A DNA stretch of 64,000 nt, taken from assembly GCF_947497005.1 (NCBI RefSeq), contig NZ_CANMFF010000019.1:1-64000 (forward strand). Reading direction: 5' to 3'. The position numbers and the translations under genes were made by a program. This document shows positions 9,179-18,728 of this stretch, in pieces; the first letter of the stretch is position 1; each line of letters begins with the position of its first letter. The notes under the pieces were generated by a model that did not search any database, was not told the DNA's origin, and saw only the letters and a list, made by a program, of their open reading frames with translations. The stretch is from an uncultured Ruegeria sp. GTDB lineage: Bacteria; Pseudomonadota; Alphaproteobacteria; Rhodobacterales; Rhodobacteraceae.

Positions 9179-9625
9179 ACAACCTTTGTCAGTTAATTGA
9201 GGTTTCTACTCTCAACTTAACACCGGTTTTTCGAGACGCTTCTTTTGTTACGGGATCGGTTTTCGGCTGTTTGCAGAAATCGCAGGATAAGTGTGTCCGG
9301 TAAGTCGCTAGCTCTGGTCGTTCAAAAAGTTTGCGACACATCCTTAGAAACTCATTGTTCGAATATTCTGTGGGGCCGCACTCCGCTGCGGTCGCCCCTG
9401 ACCGAAACTGCCGATCAAAAGATCACATGTTTCGACGCACTCCTCCCCTGGCGTTGCGCTGATATAGCAGCGTGACAACACCCGCTACGGATCAAAAGGC
9501 CGGGTTCAGCGGACGGGAAACATTGTTCCGCAATGTTATTTGATTGACGTGTCGTAAGAATAATTCAAGCTACAGACATAAGTATGTATTTTCGAAAGTA
9601 TGTTTCTGGTTAAAAGGTGTGATTG
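9179..9625. other. Intergenic region between manC remnant and GT39 gene
   Basis: About 450 bp without a recognisable gene. The last 80 bases before 9626 are AT-rich and could hold the promoter of the downstream gene, with the ribosome binding site AAAAGG at 9612-9617. Nothing else is seen. Confidence 0.45.
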
Positions 9626-11155
9626 GTGAAAGCAAAATCAGAGTGCCGCTTTTGGATACTGTTTAGTGGCTTGGTGGTGATCGCGGCATTGCTCCGTGTT
9701 TATTTGGCGCTCAATTCTGGCTACCTCTGGGATGAAGAACGAGACTGGTTGGTAACAGCCTCGCAGATATCCTTTGACAGTGAAGATCCTTATCTTCCTA
9801 TACGTGCCCGTGTTCACGGGGCCATTACAGCTTACCTCGCATATTTCGGATCTGAAATTTTCGGGGAAACCCACTTTGGTTATCGGTTTTTCAGCATTGT
9901 ATCGGGCGTCGCCTTCGTTGCCTTCATCGGTTTGTTTGCAAAATATCTTTTTGGCAATCTTGCTGCGCTCTTCTCAACTCTTTTCGTAGCTCTGAATGAG
10001 TTCCACATTGTAGTGTCCGCAACGGCCATTCAGATGAGTCACTATCTTCTGCTACAATGTGCAGCCATCTACTTTCTCGTGCGAGCCATCCTGGAAAACA
10101 GGCCAAAATTCTTTTACCTCGTGGCAGCGTTCAGCGCCTTAGGTTTCCTGTTATACGAACTGGGTGCACTGATGCTGCCCTTTGCGCTGGGTGCTGTCGC
10201 CCTCTCGGGGGCATGGGGCATGTTAAGACCTAAGTATCTGGCGGGGCCCATCTTGTTAGGGCTTGTTATTGCCTCACCCGATATTGCAGCCAATCTCTCT
10301 GAGCGGGACGCCGACCAACTCGGCTGGGGACACTTCGCGCAAGGCCTGGGTGGACTGGACTTCACCGCTGCGTTTCTATCGTTCTTCGGACGTGAACCTT
10401 TCGACTTTCTGTTTCAGGCAGTTCTGGGCCGTAATTTCCATCTTGAAGGTCGGGAATATGCGGCAATGAACGGCGCATTCGGGCTGGCGGTATTCCTTTC
10501 AATACTGGCAGCGCTGCGGGTGGGAACCTCAACAGTCGAAGACAGAAAAATACCTGTTCTTTTCGTCTGTATTATCTTGGTCCTGCTGGTCGGGTTCAGT
10601 TTTGTCGGCCCCCGCGAGGGGAATTTCTACAGGTTTTTTGGATGGATGGCCGTCGCGCTCATACCATCTGCGCTGCTGGTGGGTTACGCGTCCGAAAAGC
10701 GGCTTTTGGGCCCTGCAGTTGCAGTATGCATGACCATTGCCACGGTCATGAGCCTGTCAAGTCTCGTATTCAGAAATTACGGGATGCAGTCCTATAGGCT
10801 CGTGATCACTCCAAGGGCCGCCTACCCGGACCCGTCTGGGTGCCGCTTGTTCAGAGCCAACTTCGATTTTTGCGACATCTGCGACAAGTGGATCGAAGTA
10901 ACGGATATTCGAGTTACAACTCGCGCAGTCCAAAGCGACAGCAATACCTCACCCTATTGCACATCTTCAGATCCGGGCCTGTTTCTAAAGGTCCCGCACT
11001 CTGACGCGGCTGCGGCCAGGGATGACACCGGGGGATATAACGTTGAGATCATAGTTCAGACTGACAAAGGGCGCGAAATTTCACTGACTAGGGCCATCCC
11101 TGTTTCAACAAGTGACGCACCCAAAGTTCCGACCCCATTTTGGGTGCATGAATGA
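9626..11155 (+). CDS. GT39-like membrane glycosyltransferase
   Basis: The 509-residue protein has about ten hydrophobic segments up to residue 380 and a soluble C-terminal tail of about 120 residues with several cysteines (CRLFRANFDFCDICDKW). The first loop LNSGYLWDEERDWL holds the DE pair expected of PMT/ArnT-type GT-C enzymes, which act at the periplasmic face with polyprenyl-phosphate donors. GTG 9626 is preferred over TTG 9623 because AAGG ends 8 bases before it. The gene stands alone between two non-coding stretches, so it may be a separately acquired cassette. It is only distantly similar to the product of 4882-6345. Confidence 0.68.
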   Translation: MKAKSECRFWILFSGLVVIAALLRVYLALNSGYLWDEERDWLVTASQISFDSEDPYLPIRARVHGAITAYLAYFGSEIFGETHFGYRFFSIVSGVAFVAFIGLFAKYLFGNLAALFSTLFVALNEFHIVVSATAIQMSHYLLLQCAAIYFLVRAILENRPKFFYLVAAFSALGFLLYELGALMLPFALGAVALSGAWGMLRPKYLAGPILLGLVIASPDIAANLSERDADQLGWGHFAQGLGGLDFTAAFLSFFGREPFDFLFQAVLGRNFHLEGREYAAMNGAFGLAVFLSILAALRVGTSTVEDRKIPVLFVCIILVLLVGFSFVGPREGNFYRFFGWMAVALIPSALLVGYASEKRLLGPAVAVCMTIATVMSLSSLVFRNYGMQSYRLVITPRAAYPDPSGCRLFRANFDFCDICDKWIEVTDIRVTTRAVQSDSNTSPYCTSSDPGLFLKVPHSDAAAARDDTGGYNVEIIVQTDKGREISLTRAIPVSTSDAPKVPTPFWVHE

Positions 11156-12272
11156 TGGCGAACCGGTATTCTGATCCGGGTCTGTGGAAGATAGGAGCGG
11201 TTCCCGTTTTCTTTCTTTTGATCGGCTTTTGGTCAAAATCAAAAAGATCGGAGCTATTCTAAATCGGCCCGTCACCCTGATTGAATCCAGAAAACTCTGC
11301 TTGTCGCTGATCCAAAGACGGGTATCGCCTCAAGTTGGGCGAACTCTAAACAAAACTGGAGGAGATTTCAGACTTAGATCACCCAAGTCAGATTTGTGCT
11401 TTCACAATGCCGCAACAAGCCTGCCGTTACGAAGTTCCTTGCATAGGTGCTGGATGTCAAAGCCTTCGCATCATCCTTGGTAACATCGACGGGCCTCGAA
11501 CAGAGTCGCAGCAACCTCCGGATGCTCCAACGCATCTACTCACGAGCGAAAGGAAAAGGTGGTGTTTCGACGGTGCGGCTCATTGACGGGCTTACAACAT
11601 CCCATAGTAAATCGAATTTGTAACACAACCACCTTATCCTGTCACACTCTCCAAGAGGAAACCGGGGGTGATTTTAGAAATCTGTATTTTCTCAAATTAC
11701 TCCCGGAACAGTTTTTCTCTTGGAGGTAATTTCCACGCCGGGAAAAAAAGAGAGGTGGCCCGACAAATCTGAACAGGTGAGTTAGTTGGATTTTCCGCCC
11801 CCTTTTCCAGCCAGCAGGCGTCGGTGCCGGTGGACCGGCGCAGGGCAATCATGCACCGCATGGGCTGCCCGACCAGCGCCCGTCACAAACCGGCACGTTC
11901 AAGTTCATAATGGCAATTTCTGCACGCTTCCCGCAGAGGCGTGGCTCCGATGATACCGTGGTCAGGACAGTCGCTGACTTCAATCAAGCACGCCAATGAG
12001 ATGGGCACATCTGATTTACATCGAACCAGCATCATGTTGGCAGCCACCGCGCTGACCTCGAACCGAAGCATGCACCGGAAGGATCTCAACCGTAGGCCGT
12101 GACAGAAAGCAGGCGGACACGAACGAGGTGAAGCTACACCACCTTGGCGGATCAGTTATTCTGCGCAAACCAGCTTGGCTGAGACGGCCCCGTTACCGAA
12201 GTCCTGAGCTTAGGCCGCCAGCTTCGCAAACTGCTTGACGAAAGTTACCACGCTCTAATAGGTTGTCTAAAG
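11156..12272. other. Long region without an intact gene
   Basis: More than 1.1 kb separates the GT39-like gene from the acyltransferase gene. Only short open frames occur (for example 11184-11483 plus and 11883-12089 minus) and none resembles a family I know. Between 11430 and 11600 the minus strand has protein-like stretches in two frames interrupted by stops, suggesting a decayed gene, but I cannot name it. Confidence 0.4.
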
Positions 12273-13418
12273 TTGCAGTCTCAGGATTTGCCATTGCTTC
12301 ATTCGATTCAGGCGCTTCGGGCGATTGCCGCCTCTATCGTTACCCTTTTCCACTGCGTATTTTGGCTGCATCAGAGCTTCGGCGTCTCTTTCCCAAACAC
12401 AACATATATCGCCGGCCTGGGAGCATCCGGCGTCCATATCTTTTTTGTCATCAGTGGCTTTATTATGATGTGGACGAACCAAGACAACAGCGGAAACTGG
12501 AGGAAATTTCTCCGGAAACGTTTTTCTCGTATCTACCCATCCTATTGGTTGGTTGCCCTTATCGGCATCCTTCTGGCTATCCTGACCGGCCGAATGCTTC
12601 CTGACCAACTCACAATTTGGATCGGGTTTGTTCTACTCTTACCCAAAGGTGCAAGCGCTATAATCGATGTCGGTTGGACTCTGGCTTACGAAGTCTATTT
12701 TTACATCATTTTTGCTGTACTGATCGCGCTTCGTGTCTCGTTGCAGCAACGAGTAATCTGGCTGGGTGCCATTTTTCTTGTCAGCACAACAATTGGTGTT
12801 TTCTGGAAACCGCCTAGCGGTATCGCATTTGGATTACCAAAACTAATAACCAGTGGTCTACTATTGGAGTTCGCAGCTGGGGCAGTTATTGGCCTGTTTG
12901 CTATTCGCTCTTCCCCCGTCCCTGCCTGGCAAGGCGCTGTCATGGTTTTGGCTGCAATACTTGGATTTGCAGTAAGTGTCGCAGTTGACTACCACGCCTA
13001 CCCTGCAATCGTTCTTTGGGGTGCGCCAAGTATTCTTCTGGTTGCCGGATTAGTCATGCTTGAACGCAGCGGATGGGGGTTAAAGCTGTTTCGAAAATTA
13101 AGTCCCCTAGGCGATTCATCATACGCACTTTATCTTATTCATGCGATTTTGATTCCAGTTCTAGTTCATTTTTTGCCTACATACAGCAGCCTCAACTATT
13201 TAATTTTTCTAGCTTTTGTAGCATTACTGTATTTAGTCAATATTGCCGTTGCACATCTTTATTACTTAAAAATTGAAACGCTTCTAATCCGAAACACAAA
13301 CAACATTTTAAACCGTGCGGTAGAGCAGCATCAAAAGCGCTCTAAATTTACTAGAAGAAACCGTGCAAAAAGAGAAACGCGGCGAGATCCACAAAAGGTT
13401 TGGCCACAGAAGAAGTGA
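12273..13418 (+). CDS. Acyltransferase family 3 membrane protein (sugar O-acetyltransferase-like)
   Basis: The 381-residue product begins with LLHSIQALRAIAASIVTLFHC, the N-terminal signature of acyltransferase-3 proteins. It has GASGVHIFFVISGFIM and FLRKRFSRIYPSYWL, and about ten membrane segments. Family members such as OafA and NodX O-acetylate extracellular or lipid-linked glycans. The C-terminal 45 residues are strongly basic and end in RRNRAKRETRRDP. The start is a TTG at 12273, since no ATG precedes the conserved helix. The last third is visibly more AT-rich than the neighbouring genes, which suggests separate acquisition. Confidence 0.83.
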   Translation: MQSQDLPLLHSIQALRAIAASIVTLFHCVFWLHQSFGVSFPNTTYIAGLGASGVHIFFVISGFIMMWTNQDNSGNWRKFLRKRFSRIYPSYWLVALIGILLAILTGRMLPDQLTIWIGFVLLLPKGASAIIDVGWTLAYEVYFYIIFAVLIALRVSLQQRVIWLGAIFLVSTTIGVFWKPPSGIAFGLPKLITSGLLLEFAAGAVIGLFAIRSSPVPAWQGAVMVLAAILGFAVSVAVDYHAYPAIVLWGAPSILLVAGLVMLERSGWGLKLFRKLSPLGDSSYALYLIHAILIPVLVHFLPTYSSLNYLIFLAFVALLYLVNIAVAHLYYLKIETLLIRNTNNILNRAVEQHQKRSKFTRRNRAKRETRRDPQKVWPQKK

Positions 13419-13770
13419 ATAACGAAGGGCTCTCGATCGGCACTGTCGATTTAACAAGACAATGTCGCAAGCCTGCACCAAAATCAGATCTCACGCAGCT
13501 CTGCCATCACATATTCGAATTAGACAGGAGTAGAGTGTGATGATCGGTTATATTTTTTCAGTATTGTCACTGACCTGCTCCCCGATGTTCCCTCACTCAT
13601 AAGGAGAGTTGGTTCTACCGCAAACTGTGTTCCTCCTGTCAGGTCGAGTGCAATTCTGATAGCGAGCGCCCCAATAAGACAGGTGTCACTGTGCCCTCAA
13701 TTTCTGGACACAGATACATTCTAGTTCATTTGCCCCGATCTTGTGCCCTCAATGGTTGGCTATCCACAAG

Positions 13771-13887
13771 TCACCAACCAGCTAAGGCATTGATCGGCTG
13801 TGTGCGTTGGCGAACCAGAAGCTCCCGAGCTCGAAAAACCATTGCTGCGCCTTGGGATTCCTCACTTTTAACAGGAACAACCGCCCG
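13771..13887 (-). mobile_element. IS110-family transposase fragment
   Basis: The minus strand encodes RAVVPVKSEESQGAAMVF followed by RARELLVRQRTQPINAL and then a stop at 13771-13773. This matches the well-conserved central block of IS110-type transposases (VKSxEQQAxxMxFRxRxLLVRQRTQxINALRGH). Only about 38 residues remain, so the element is dead. It lies beside a 12-bp direct repeat and 200 bp from the tyrosine recombinase gene. Confidence 0.7.
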
Positions 13888-14039
13888 ATCTTGAGCGTGA
13901 AACAGTGGGGTCTGAGCCTAAGAGAGCTCTGGTCGAGATCGTCTTTAAGGTAATGATTTCAATCTGAATTTCGAACAATACTCATTTCTCTGGTGTTGTG
14001 CATTCTATATTGCCAATTTTGATTTTTCGTTTCTATTTC

Positions 14040-14058
14040 TGATAAGTATCTCTTATCA
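14040..14058. promoter_or_regulatory. Perfect inverted repeat upstream of the recombinase gene
   Basis: Arms TGATAAG (14040-14046) and CTTATCA (14052-14058) flank a 5-bp spacer, 42 bp before the proposed recombinase start. It could be an operator or a binding/crossover site for the recombinase. The sequence alone does not decide. Confidence 0.4.
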
Positions 14059-14100
14059 TGTTTATTGAATTCACCGCAAAACGCGCGCAGAATAGCAGCC

Positions 14101-15153
14101 ATGAAGCCACCAGCCGCATATCTCCCCGCCTCCCCTGCCCTGTCCCAGGCAGACCAGGACGCCCTGACCGACCTCTATGTGCGTGGCACGCCCGCCAATA
14201 CGCTGAGGGCTTATGAGCGCGACCTGCTCTACGTAACAGCGTGGAAAGAGGCGCGCTTTGGATCGGCGTTGGACTGGCCCGAGAGTGAAGCCAGGGCGCT
14301 CACCTTCATTCTCGATCACGCCCGCGATCTTGGCGACGCGCCAGAGGAAGACATCGCCCGTCAAACGGCAGAAGCGCTGATCGCACAAGGGCTGCGCAAA
14401 TCGCTGGCCTGCCCTGCCCCGTCAACACTGGACCGGCGCATCGCGTCGTGGCTGGCCTTTCACCGGATGAAGAACCTTTCCAGCCCCTTCGGCGCGCCTC
14501 AGGTGAAACAGGCCCGCGCCAAGGCGCGCCGGGCGGCCGCCCGGCCCCCTGCCCCGAAATCCGCCCATCCGATCACCCGCGGCGTGCTGGAACAGTTGCT
14601 GGCCACCTGTCAGGGCACCCGCCGGGATTGCCGCGACCGGGCCATTCTGATGCTGGGCTGGGCCAGCGGCGGGCGGCGCCGGTCCGAGATCACCGGGCTG
14701 ATGCGCGAGGATGTGTCATGCAAGGAGTTCGACAAATCAGGCGTGGTCTGGCTGTCCCTGCTGGAGACCAAGACCACAGCCAGGGGCGAGACGCCGCGGC
14801 TGGTGCTGAAGGGCCGCGCCGCGCAGGCGCTGGTGCATTGGATCGAGGTTGGGCAGATCACAGATGGTCCCCTGTTCCGCCCTGTCTCCAAGGCGGATCG
14901 GGTGCTGAAACGCCGCCTGTCGCCGGATGCGATCTATCAGATCGTGAAACATCGCCTCAGGCTGGCCGGATTGCCCGAAGATTTTGCCTCACCGCACGGG
15001 TTGCGGTCGGGCTTTCTGACCCAAGCCGCACTGGACGGTGCCCCGATCCAGGCCGCCATGCGCCTGTCGCTGCACCGCTCCATGGCCCAGGCGCAGAAAT
15101 ATTATGACGATGTCGATATAACAGAAAATCCCGCAACCGATCTGTTGGGATAG
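14101..15153 (+). CDS. Tyrosine recombinase/integrase
   Basis: The 350-residue protein has an N-terminal core-binding region (NTLRAYERDLLYVTAWKEARFG) and a C-terminal catalytic domain. It carries an Arg box (SGGRRRSEI), the HxxR motif (SPHGLRSGF), a later His (LSLHRSM) and a Tyr (KYYDD) near the C terminus, so the catalytic set looks complete. Such XerC-like enzymes are common beside replication genes on roseobacter plasmids, where they may resolve multimers or drive cointegration. ATG 14101 is used; an in-frame TTG at 14065 would add 12 residues. It is transcribed away from the IS110 fragment. Confidence 0.88.
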   Translation: MKPPAAYLPASPALSQADQDALTDLYVRGTPANTLRAYERDLLYVTAWKEARFGSALDWPESEARALTFILDHARDLGDAPEEDIARQTAEALIAQGLRKSLACPAPSTLDRRIASWLAFHRMKNLSSPFGAPQVKQARAKARRAAARPPAPKSAHPITRGVLEQLLATCQGTRRDCRDRAILMLGWASGGRRRSEITGLMREDVSCKEFDKSGVVWLSLLETKTTARGETPRLVLKGRAAQALVHWIEVGQITDGPLFRPVSKADRVLKRRLSPDAIYQIVKHRLRLAGLPEDFASPHGLRSGFLTQAALDGAPIQAAMRLSLHRSMAQAQKYYDDVDITENPATDLLG

Positions 15154-15622
15154 GTTTAAGACCCTTTCTCCCGGCATGGGTCGAAGCGATGCCTGCTTAT
15201 CTCTCTCTTCAGCACCTTGATTGCGTGTCTTGAGCGTTTGTCTTCTTGCATATGAGGCAAGCAGAAGAACTGATTTCCCCTGCTAAAATGACTGTGGCCA
15301 ATACCGGCCGCCTCTTGTGATCAAAGTAAGATAAGCGGACCTTTGCACGTTTTGGCGAACCTCCATTGCCATGCAGGACTGCCAGACATAAGTTACAAAG
15401 CAGAAATGCAAGACATGTTCATGTCTCAATAATAAAAACGCAGTGTCGCACGAGTAGTGGAGCAATGCTCCTTCCGGTAAAAATAACCAAATTTTAACCC
15501 TCGGTGGTTCAAAGTTTTGCCATGATTTCGTTGCGGAATCATTTTGGGCATCTGCTCAATGGCATGACGGCGCTCACCTAGGTCTGGCCAGACCAAGACC
15601 ATAGCCGGAGGACTTGGAGAAC
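15154..15622. other. Intergenic region before the small membrane protein
   Basis: About 470 bp with no gene I can support. The only useful signal is GGAGG at 15607-15611 and GGAGA at 15616-15620 directly before the small membrane protein. A minus-strand open frame at 15283-15465 has no recognisable features. Confidence 0.4.
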
Positions 15623-15826
15623 ATGATGGGAATTATCGGAATAGCCATTCTTGTTGGCCTGTGCGCCGCTGGGGTTGCTTTGTTCTCCGGTGCATCCATC
15701 CTTATGGCTCTGGGCAGCTATATCCTCTTCGGGTGGGTGTTCATCATTGCTGCTCTCATCATCATCGGCACTGTCAAAACCGTGAAGACACGCGTGCAGA
15801 AACAAAACCCCGCCTATTCCAGCTAA
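15623..15826 (+). CDS. Small two-helix membrane protein
   Basis: The product is about 67 residues. It has two hydrophobic helices (MGIIGIAILVGLCAAGVALF and ILFGWVFIIAALIIIG) and a short basic C-terminal tail (KTVKTRVQKQN). No family is recognised. ATG 15623 or 15626 both follow a purine-rich site; a TTG at 15614 is also possible. It converges with repA, with only 4 bp between the stops. Small membrane proteins next to replication genes may be toxins, partition helpers or unrelated; none of these can be shown here. Confidence 0.6.
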   Translation: MMGIIGIAILVGLCAAGVALFSGASILMALGSYILFGWVFIIAALIIIGTVKTVKTRVQKQNPAYSS

Positions 15827-15830
15827 GCGC

Positions 15831-16838
15831 CTAATCCCGCCCGGCGACCCTTTTGGCCACATAGCCAAGAAATGCCCGTTGTGGATTTCTGATTTGTGGA
15901 CGGCCCGATGCGGCCCAATAGGCCAGCCAGTCCGCTTCCAGCGCATAGACATCCCGACCCGGCGCCATCGCCCTGGCTTCTTCCAGTGCCCCTGATGGCA
16001 GGATCGGTTTATCCGGCCCTTCGACCAGCTGACCGCGGCGGGTAAAGCGGATCAGATCTCCGGGCTCTTCTGCCATCTCATAATCGGGAAGGTGATCGGC
16101 AGCGATCATGTCACGGATCATCTTGCGGAACACCCGCCGGGGTGAGGCCGAGCCGGATTTCTTCAACAGCACCTCGACCGAGATCCGCCATTCGGGCTGA
16201 CGGCCACAATGTTTGCGCGCCAGCTCATAGATGCGCCGCTCCAGCGGTTTGCGCAGACGGAAGTAATCGCGGCTGAGGGTCAGCACGGATTTCGCCAGCA
16301 CCGCGCGAAACAGCCAGTCCGACAATTTCACACTGACGCTGACCATCCGGCCCGCCCGGGTGTGACGCACGATTTCCCAACTTTCGATCAGGCCAAACCC
16401 GGTGGTGGTTTCCTTCTCGCCGGTGACAATGTTGGTGGTGATCCGGGTACCAGCCAGCCGTTCGAACGCTTCACGCAGACGCTTGTAGCCATCGCCGCTG
16501 GTTTCGCGGTTGGTGGCCACCATCAGATCATGCGCCGTCAGATGCAGCACGCGGCTGACCGTCCGGCCCGCATTGATCGCCGCCATCAACTGGCTGATGC
16601 AAAAGATCAGGATGTCCTTGTCGTGAATCGTCGCCAGCCCCCGCACCGAAGGCGTCACCGTGATCTCGACCCCATTATGTTCGTAATTGAGGATCCGACG
16701 ATCTGGTCGGGTCGAGAGCGAAAACATCGGATGCTCCATCGAACCCATATCTGTCTTGGGCAGCGCATCGAAGATATCGCATACAAAAAAATCGCCCGTT
16801 GGGTGCCGGTCGGGCAACAACGCCCCTGACCCGCTCAT
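15831..16838 (-). CDS. repA: RepA-type plasmid replication initiator (RPA family)
   Basis: The 335-residue protein opens with MSGSGALLPDRHPTGDFFVCDIF and HPMFSLSTRPDRRI, the conserved start of the RPA-type initiator family found on alphaproteobacterial plasmids. The winged-helix core follows (HLTAHDLMVATNRETSGDGYKRLREAFERLAGT) with RKPLERRIYELARKHCG. It should bind the iterons at 16931-16994 and open the origin. ATG 16838 matches the family start; the upstream frame runs through the iterons and is unlikely to be translated. It is divergent from parA, with the origin between them. A single RepA of this type suggests a low-copy replicon. Confidence 0.92.
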   Translation of the reverse strand: MSGSGALLPDRHPTGDFFVCDIFDALPKTDMGSMEHPMFSLSTRPDRRILNYEHNGVEITVTPSVRGLATIHDKDILIFCISQLMAAINAGRTVSRVLHLTAHDLMVATNRETSGDGYKRLREAFERLAGTRITTNIVTGEKETTTGFGLIESWEIVRHTRAGRMVSVSVKLSDWLFRAVLAKSVLTLSRDYFRLRKPLERRIYELARKHCGRQPEWRISVEVLLKKSGSASPRRVFRKMIRDMIAADHLPDYEMAEEPGDLIRFTRRGQLVEGPDKPILPSGALEEARAMAPGRDVYALEADWLAYWAASGRPQIRNPQRAFLGYVAKRVAGRD

Positions 16839-16930
16839 ACTGCCCCGCCCATATGTCCTGCCCGAATCTTTGTTCGTGGTTTTATTGACGCTCACCGTAG
16901 AGTTATCCACAGGACGCGTAAAGCCGCCGG

Positions 16931-16994
16931 AACGTGGGACCAGAGTCACTGCAACGTGGGATCAGAGTCACCTTATCGTGGGATTAGATTCATT
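16931..16994. repeat. oriV: Three 22-bp iterons, probable origin core
   Basis: Three direct repeats begin at 16931, 16953 and 16975, spaced exactly 22 bp. The shared core is CGTGGGAYCAGAGTCAC; the third copy is diverged (TTAGATTCA). They lie just upstream of repA and beside an AT-rich stretch (17000-17110), the expected order of an iteron-controlled origin. Confidence 0.8.
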
Positions 16995-17028
16995 CTGAAC
17001 TTCGAAGAACGCAAAAATCTCTTTTTTT

Positions 17029-17070
17029 TCTTATAGTTATAAAGGAGTACGATCTGCCGTAACTATAAGA
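17029..17070. promoter_or_regulatory. 11-bp perfect inverted repeat in the AT-rich origin region
   Basis: TCTTATAGTTA (17029-17039) pairs with TAACTATAAGA (17060-17070) across a 20-bp spacer. It sits between the iterons and parA in AT-rich DNA. It may be an operator for RepA or ParA, or part of the melting region. Confidence 0.6.
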
Positions 17071-17180
17071 TAACAATATTCTAACTGAATATTTTTTTGC
17101 TACACGCTCAAAACCAGCGTTTCGAATGGCTTCTACCCCTTAATTTTGCTTAGAGAATTCGGTTTTGTGCTCATAATGCT

Positions 17181-17207
17181 TTCACATGCCTTCTTTTGTG
17201 GTATATT
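17181..17207 (+). promoter_or_regulatory. Candidate parA promoter
   Basis: TTCACA at 17181-17186 and TATATT at 17202-17207 are separated by 15 bp and lie 16 bp before the parA start. The spacing is short, so this is tentative. Confidence 0.3.
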
Positions 17208-17223
17208 GTTCAAAACATAGCAC

Positions 17224-18651
17224 ATGGGCAGTATTTCAATGCGAGCAACACCGTCCGAAGGCCTTCCCCCATATTTCAATATCGATCCGGATCTAGCCTA
17301 TGCCGAGTTGGGCGATCCAACTGGAACACATGATTTTTCGCAGATCGCGGACGCCTGTGCACGGGGTCGTAGCGACCTGGCGAACCGGGGACTGGAAGAA
17401 AACGGCCAGAAAAAGCTGCGCCTGTTTTCAACCTGGGAAATCACCAAATATCTGATCCCCGTCGCGCCAGCCCATTTTCGCCGGGTCCTGAAAGGCAATC
17501 CGGATTTACCGCAGGGGCAGTCCGAAACCGAAGGCGGCGCCAAGTGGTTTACGCTGGATGAGGTTCTGCGGCTGCGCGCGCATTTTGCCTCGGAAGGTTC
17601 CAAGGCCAAAGAATATCGCCCCTACCGGCCCAAAGGGTTGCCCGCCAAGATCGTCTCGGTGGCCAATTTCAAGGGCGGCGTTGGCAAGACCTCGACCTGC
17701 GCTCATCTGGCCATGTCGGCAGCTTTGGATGGTTACAAGGTGCTGGTCATTGATCTGGACAGCCAGGGCTCGATGACCTCGATCTTTGGCGGCAAGGTAG
17801 GCGATGAATGGCAGACGGTGTTTCCACTGCTGGCACGTCATTACGCCACCCATCTGCGCCGCGACAATCAGGGACGTCTTGACCGGGGTGAAGCCCCGCA
17901 TCCGATCGACGACACCCTGTCCGAGGCGCTGAAGGTCCGTAGCAGCGATCTGATTCAAACCACACACTGGCCGAATATCGACTTGATTGGCGCACAGCTG
18001 AACCTCTACTGGGCCGAGTTCCAGATCCCCGTCTGGCGGATGCAGGGCCGCAGCTGGAAGCTGTGGGATGCGCTGACCGATACGCTGGATGAGGATGGGG
18101 TGCTGGACGAGTATGACATCATCTTCATCGATACCCCCCCTGCCCTGGGCTATCTGACGATCAACGGGCTGGCCGCATCCGACATCCTGCTGGTGCCCAT
18201 GGGCGCATCGTTTCTGGAGTTTGACTCCACGGGGCGGTTCTTTGACATGCTGCATTCCACCTTCCAGTCCATCGAGGATGGAGAGAACATGGCCGCCCGT
18301 GCGCTGGGGCGGCCCGAGATGGCGTTTCAATGGGATGCGGTGCGCACCGTTATCACCCGCTATGACGGCAGCCAGCAGGCAGAGCTGGCCGGGCTGATGC
18401 AGGCCTATCTGGGCCGGACCCTGTCGCCGCACTGGCAAGGTTACACGGCGCTGATCGGTCAGGCCGGGGAACAGGTCAATGGCATCTACGAGGCCGATTA
18501 CCGCGATTTCAACCGCGAGACCTATGTGCGTGGGCGGGAGACCTTTGATGCCACCTATGCCTCGTTCAAGAAGCTGCTGATCGGGGTTTGGCGGGGCGAA
18601 GAGCTGACCCAGCAGGCCGAAGAGGCGGGAACACCGGAACTGCCTCTCTGA
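17224..18651 (+). CDS. parA: ParA partition ATPase
   Basis: The 475-residue protein has a ~140-residue N-terminal region with helix-turn-helix character (LRLFSTWEITKYLIPVAPAHFRRVLKG). A deviant Walker A motif follows (VANFKGGVGKTSTCAHLA), then VLVIDLDSQGSMTS and IIFIDTPPALGYLT (Walker B). This is the large, DNA-binding ParA type that also represses its own operon. It would move plasmid copies together with ParB bound to the two parS palindromes. ATG 17224 lacks a strong ribosome binding site; ATG 17239 is a possible alternative. parB follows 77 bp later and one parS lies between them. Confidence 0.93.
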   Translation: MGSISMRATPSEGLPPYFNIDPDLAYAELGDPTGTHDFSQIADACARGRSDLANRGLEENGQKKLRLFSTWEITKYLIPVAPAHFRRVLKGNPDLPQGQSETEGGAKWFTLDEVLRLRAHFASEGSKAKEYRPYRPKGLPAKIVSVANFKGGVGKTSTCAHLAMSAALDGYKVLVIDLDSQGSMTSIFGGKVGDEWQTVFPLLARHYATHLRRDNQGRLDRGEAPHPIDDTLSEALKVRSSDLIQTTHWPNIDLIGAQLNLYWAEFQIPVWRMQGRSWKLWDALTDTLDEDGVLDEYDIIFIDTPPALGYLTINGLAASDILLVPMGASFLEFDSTGRFFDMLHSTFQSIEDGENMAARALGRPEMAFQWDAVRTVITRYDGSQQAELAGLMQAYLGRTLSPHWQGYTALIGQAGEQVNGIYEADYRDFNRETYVRGRETFDATYASFKKLLIGVWRGEELTQQAEEAGTPELPL

Positions 18652-18657
18652 GTGCGA

Positions 18658-18675
18658 TGTTTCGCGCGCGAAACA
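18658..18675. promoter_or_regulatory. parS: parS centromere palindrome 1
   Basis: TGTTTCGCGCGCGAAACA is a perfect 18-bp palindrome a few bases after the parA stop. The TGTTTC...GAAACA arms match the general bacterial parS form. An identical copy lies just after parB. Confidence 0.88.
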
Positions 18676-18728
18676 CACCTATTGTGTGTCGAAACAGAGT
18701 CTGATCCGCGCAGGAAAAGGAGAACGTG

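Larger units (their letters stand above)
13419..14100. other. Degenerate region with IS110 fragment
   Basis: There is no intact gene here. It contains the IS110 transposase fragment at 13771-13887, a 12-bp direct repeat TGTGCCCTCAAT at 13690-13701 and 13742-13753, and the inverted repeat at 14040-14058. It looks like a site of past insertions between the glycan region and the plasmid backbone. Confidence 0.5.

Noticed and set aside
11430..11600. Decayed resolvase or transposase
   Set aside because: Protein-like stretches are visible on the minus strand, but no family motif can be named with confidence.
16839..16949. Extension of RepA to an upstream start at 16949
   Set aside because: The extra codons run over the first iteron, and the family start MSGSG fits ATG 16838.
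17506..18678. 390-codon frame opposite parA
   Set aside because: It is a shadow of the high-GC parA gene, with no family resemblance.
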